Assembly: GCA_022782405.1 (NCBI GenBank) | Contig: JALFNK010000013.1 | Location: 248,001-312,000, forward strand | Source: Alistipes sp. | Lineage (GTDB): Bacteria > Bacteroidota > Bacteroidia > Bacteroidales > Rikenellaceae | Length of the DNA: 64,000 nucleotides | Reading direction: 5' to 3' | In this document: positions 61,823 to 64,000 of the stretch, in pieces | Numbering within the stretch: the first letter of the stretch is position 1 | How the letters are laid out: each line of letters opens with the position of its first letter | Notes under the pieces: generated by a model | Told to the model about the DNA's origin: nothing | Database searches by the model: none | The model's input: the letters and a program-made list of their open reading frames with translations, nothing else | Translations under genes and position numbers: made by a program

Positions 61823-61839
61823 CTCGTTGCGACAGAGGC

Positions 61840-62958
61840 CTACTTCGTAGCAGGTGCTGCGGCGGGAGCCTCAGCCGTAGCCGTCGAATCGGCAGGTGCC
61901 GGCTCCTCATAGGGCGTTACGTCGAGCAGCTCGACCTCAAACTCGAGAGCCTCGTTGGGACCGATGGCAGCACCGCTGCCCGTGGGGCCATAAGCCAGTT
62001 TGGCGGGAATCCACAGCATGATCTTGCCGCCCTTGCCCACAAGCTGCAGACCTTCGGTCCAGCCGGAGATCACGCCATTGAGCGGGAACTCGGCGGGTTC
62101 ATCCTTGTCATAATCCTCGGGGAACTGCTTTTTGAGCATCTCCTGCTGTGCCTTCGGGCGGTCGGCGAAGTGCGTGGCATCAAAGACCTTGCCCGTACGG
62201 GTGCGGCCCGTGTAGTGCACCTTCACCTTATCGCGCTTGTCGGTAGCCTTCACCGACATGTCGCCGGCATCGATCACCTTGTAGAGCAGACCCGACTCGG
62301 TCTTCTGAACACCCGACTTCTTCTCGATCTTGCTCAGCCACTCCGTCGAAGCCTTCTCGTTCTGCATGGGCAGCGTTACCATAAAGTAGTTCTGGAGGTA
62401 ACGTCCGGCCTCCTCCTGCGTCATGCGGGCCTGGTTCTCAAAGACGTTCTGAATACCCTCGCCGATCCATACGATCTGAAGCGGCAGGTTGTTGTTGGCC
62501 ATGGCGAAGCCGATGTCATTGCCGAGCGCATAGGAGATGCTGTCGCGCTCCTCCTCGGAAGAGAACATGGCAGGATCGGCCGCGGGATACTCCACTTTGG
62601 TCGTATCGCCCGAGGCCAGACGGATGCTGTCGGCTTCGGCACGCTGCTTCATGATGGCCTGCATCCGCTCTCCGCGCTTGGACATGAAATAGTCGCGCAG
62701 CAGATCGAGTGCCTTGTCGTGCGTCATCGGGGATTTGCCCATGGCGGTCTCTTCGAGGCCTTCGCGGATCCGGCTCGGATCGAGGGGAATATCCTTCATC
62801 TGGAAATTGAGGCCATAGCCGATGTTGGCACCCACGGCGTATGACAGCGAATCGAATTTCGACAGGCTGCCCATCTGGACGCCATCCTGGTTACCGCCTC
62901 CGCAGGAGACGAACGCTGCGGCACCTGCAAGCACCGCTGCAAAAAAGATTTTTTTCAT
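61840..62958 (-). CDS. FKBP-type peptidyl-prolyl isomerase lipoprotein, large form
   Basis: A 372-residue envelope lipoprotein (signal ending in AAFVSC). The N-terminal helical dimer and chaperone part (FKBP_N, about residues 30-240) has SLSYAVGANIGYGL. The FKBP catalytic domain (about 245-350) shows KVKVHYTGRTRTGKVFDATHF, VISGWTEGLQLVGKGGKIMLWIPAKLAYG and EFEVELLDV. It speeds proline isomerisation of exported proteins. An Ala-rich tail ends the protein. ATG 62958 is used because it begins the signal. A paralog lies just upstream at 63055-63771. Confidence 0.9.
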   Translation of the reverse strand: MKKIFFAAVLAGAAAFVSCGGGNQDGVQMGSLSKFDSLSYAVGANIGYGLNFQMKDIPLDPSRIREGLEETAMGKSPMTHDKALDLLRDYFMSKRGERMQAIMKQRAEADSIRLASGDTTKVEYPAADPAMFSSEEERDSISYALGNDIGFAMANNNLPLQIVWIGEGIQNVFENQARMTQEEAGRYLQNYFMVTLPMQNEKASTEWLSKIEKKSGVQKTESGLLYKVIDAGDMSVKATDKRDKVKVHYTGRTRTGKVFDATHFADRPKAQQEMLKKQFPEDYDKDEPAEFPLNGVISGWTEGLQLVGKGGKIMLWIPAKLAYGPTGSGAAIGPNEALEFEVELLDVTPYEEPAPADSTATAEAPAAAPATK

Positions 62959-63021
62959 GGTTTTGAGTTTATGCATTTAAATCTGTGTTCGGGTTGAAAT
63001 CTTCCGAAAGCTAAATTTATG

Positions 63022-63029
63022 CAAAGATA
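63022..63029 (-). promoter_or_regulatory. -7 promoter box of the larger FKBP gene
   Basis: TATCTTTG on the minus strand, exact TAnnTTTG, 63 bases before the start. Confidence 0.6.
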
Positions 63030-63054
63030 AGAAATATTCGCAATAATGCACTTT

Positions 63055-63771
63055 TTATCGGCGTAATTTATTACGCCGCGACCAGTCGGCATATTTGGCG
63101 ACATCGACCAGCTCGATTTCATAGCGGAGCGTCGCATTGGGACCGATTCCCAGCGCCTTGTCGCCTTCGGCCCCGTAAGCCGCAGCAGCAGGAATCCAGG
63201 CTTCGATGCGCCCGCCTTCGCCGATGAGTTTCACGCTTTCGCGAACCCCCCGGCGCAGATGGCCGAGCAGATCGCGCACCGTATCGCCGCGCTCATAGGA
63301 GGAGTAAAGCAACGTACCGTCCGTCGAACGGATCACATAGCGCAGGGCCACGCTGTCGCGTTCGGAAACGGGAATCCGCTCCTGATCGCCGATCTCGGTA
63401 ACCGTATAGGTAACGCCGGATCCCGTCCGGGCATACGAACGGTTCGACTTGGCGATATCGGCAAGGAACTGCTCCTCATAGGCCCGGGCCTTCTCGGGAA
63501 GCAGGTAATTGACATAGGTAAGGTAGAACGTACGCGCCTCCTCATCCGTAAAGCGGGTTTTGCCCCGGAAGACATCGCGGATTCCTTCGCAGAGGACTTC
63601 GACCCGGATCGTCGAGTCCATCCGCAACAGATTGCGGCCGACATTCATACCGATCACATAAGCCAGCGAATCGGTATCGCGGACGAGTTTCGCATTTCCG
63701 CCCGACTTTTTCGAGCAGGCTCCGACCGACAGCAACACCAGCAGCACCGGAGCAATCAGGATTTTCTTCAT
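63055..63771 (-). CDS. FKBP-type peptidyl-prolyl isomerase lipoprotein, small form
   Basis: A 238-residue lipoprotein (signal ending in LLSVGAC). A helical start (DSLAYVIGMNVGRNL) resembles the FKBP_N region of the next gene but is shorter. The FKBP-like core is less regular: VALRYVIRSTDGTLLYSSYERGD, ESVKLIGEGGRIEAWIPAAAAYG and NATLRYEIELVDV. It may be an isomerase or chaperone. ATG 63771 follows nhaA by 2 bases, so it likely shares that transcript. Confidence 0.82.
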   Translation of the reverse strand: MKKILIAPVLLVLLSVGACSKKSGGNAKLVRDTDSLAYVIGMNVGRNLLRMDSTIRVEVLCEGIRDVFRGKTRFTDEEARTFYLTYVNYLLPEKARAYEEQFLADIAKSNRSYARTGSGVTYTVTEIGDQERIPVSERDSVALRYVIRSTDGTLLYSSYERGDTVRDLLGHLRRGVRESVKLIGEGGRIEAWIPAAAAYGAEGDKALGIGPNATLRYEIELVDVAKYADWSRRNKLRR

Positions 63772-63773
63772 TA

Positions 63774-64000
63774 CTATCTTATCGAGTTCTTTTTCTTTCC
63801 GAACAGGAGGATGAGCAGCGATCCGAGGAGCGCCGCGGCTGTCGAGCCCATCAGGATGGCGATCTTTCCGCGGTCGATGAGCGCCGCATCGGTAAAGGCC
63901 AGCGAATCGACGAACAGCGCCATCGTGAATCCGATACCGCCCAGGCAGGCCACGGCCAGAAGCATCCGCCACGAGGCACCCTCGGGCATCACGGCCAGTC
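63774..64000 (-). CDS. nhaA: Na+/H+ antiporter NhaA, 3' part only
   Basis: Only the last 75 codons are in the window; the gene continues beyond 64000. The visible part has GGIGFTMALFVDSLAF and a final membrane helix (AILMGSTAAALLGSLLILLF), as in the C-terminus of NhaA. It exports sodium using the proton gradient. The small FKBP gene follows after 2 bases on the same strand. Confidence 0.85.
   Translation of the reverse strand, partial: LAVMPEGASWRMLLAVACLGGIGFTMALFVDSLAFTDAALIDRGKIAILMGSTAAALLGSLLILLFGKKKNSIR

Overview
The window looks like a chromosome segment from a GC-rich member of the Bacteroidales, most likely an Alistipes-like (Rikenellaceae) gut bacterium. The evidence is the Bacteroidetes promoter type (TTTG/TTG, about 19-20 bp, then TAnnTTTG) found repeatedly, SusC-style TonB receptors, lipoproteins with an SCSSDDDDD-like start, Bacteroidetes-specific families (DUF4857, DUF3127, PepSY-like, NhaC), and the tRNA-Thr/Tyr/Gly-tuf-tRNA-Trp-secE-nusG-rplKAJL-rpoBC cluster. 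The genus is inferred; no 16S gene is present.

Positions 1 to about 21200 are a lower-GC foreign block, read as an integrative mobilizable element whose left end lies outside the window. It carries a tyrosine integrase with helix-turn-helix partners, a DUF3987 ATPase plus a primase-like protein, a winged-helix protein, a candidate oriT, a MobC-like accessory protein and a relaxase. There are no conjugative pilus genes, so it would need a helper. Its cargo is defence-like. A type I restriction-modification operon (XRE regulator, hsdR, hsdM, a DUF1016 nuclease, hsdS) has a built-in tyrosine recombinase and silent hsdS cassettes flanked by inverted repeats, so specificity should be phase variable. 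Divergent from it is a compact three-gene operon: a ThsB-like TIR protein, a DUF4071/ASK-like TIR-fold plus TPR protein, and a second ThsB-like TIR protein. The two divergent promoters share one perfect inverted repeat, so the XRE protein could control both. The TIR operon is the best candidate for an undescribed system.

Positions 21375 to 32126 are chromosomal genes on the minus strand: a TonB-dependent receptor, an endonuclease/exonuclease/phosphatase-family protein, a PepSY-like lipoprotein, a five-gene operon (OB-like lipoprotein, PepSY membrane protein, ABC ATPase, permease, DUF4857), an AraC regulator and an NhaC antiporter. Positions 32474 to 40717 are mostly on the plus strand: two tandem paralogous lipoproteins around a tRNA-Ser, HU, an aminotransferase, a FadL-type porin, tRNA-Arg and L-serine dehydratase.

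Positions 40836 to 54088 hold the transcription/translation cluster on the minus strand, with a strong attenuator-like hairpin between rplL and rpoB and a terminator directly abutting tRNA-Trp. The rest contains an AraC regulator, a coiled-coil lipoprotein, a very large leucine-rich-repeat surface lipoprotein, type B L31, a CAU tRNA with an odd T-loop, a DUF3127 protein with an SSB-like tail, two FKBP-type isomerases and the end of nhaA cut by the window edge.
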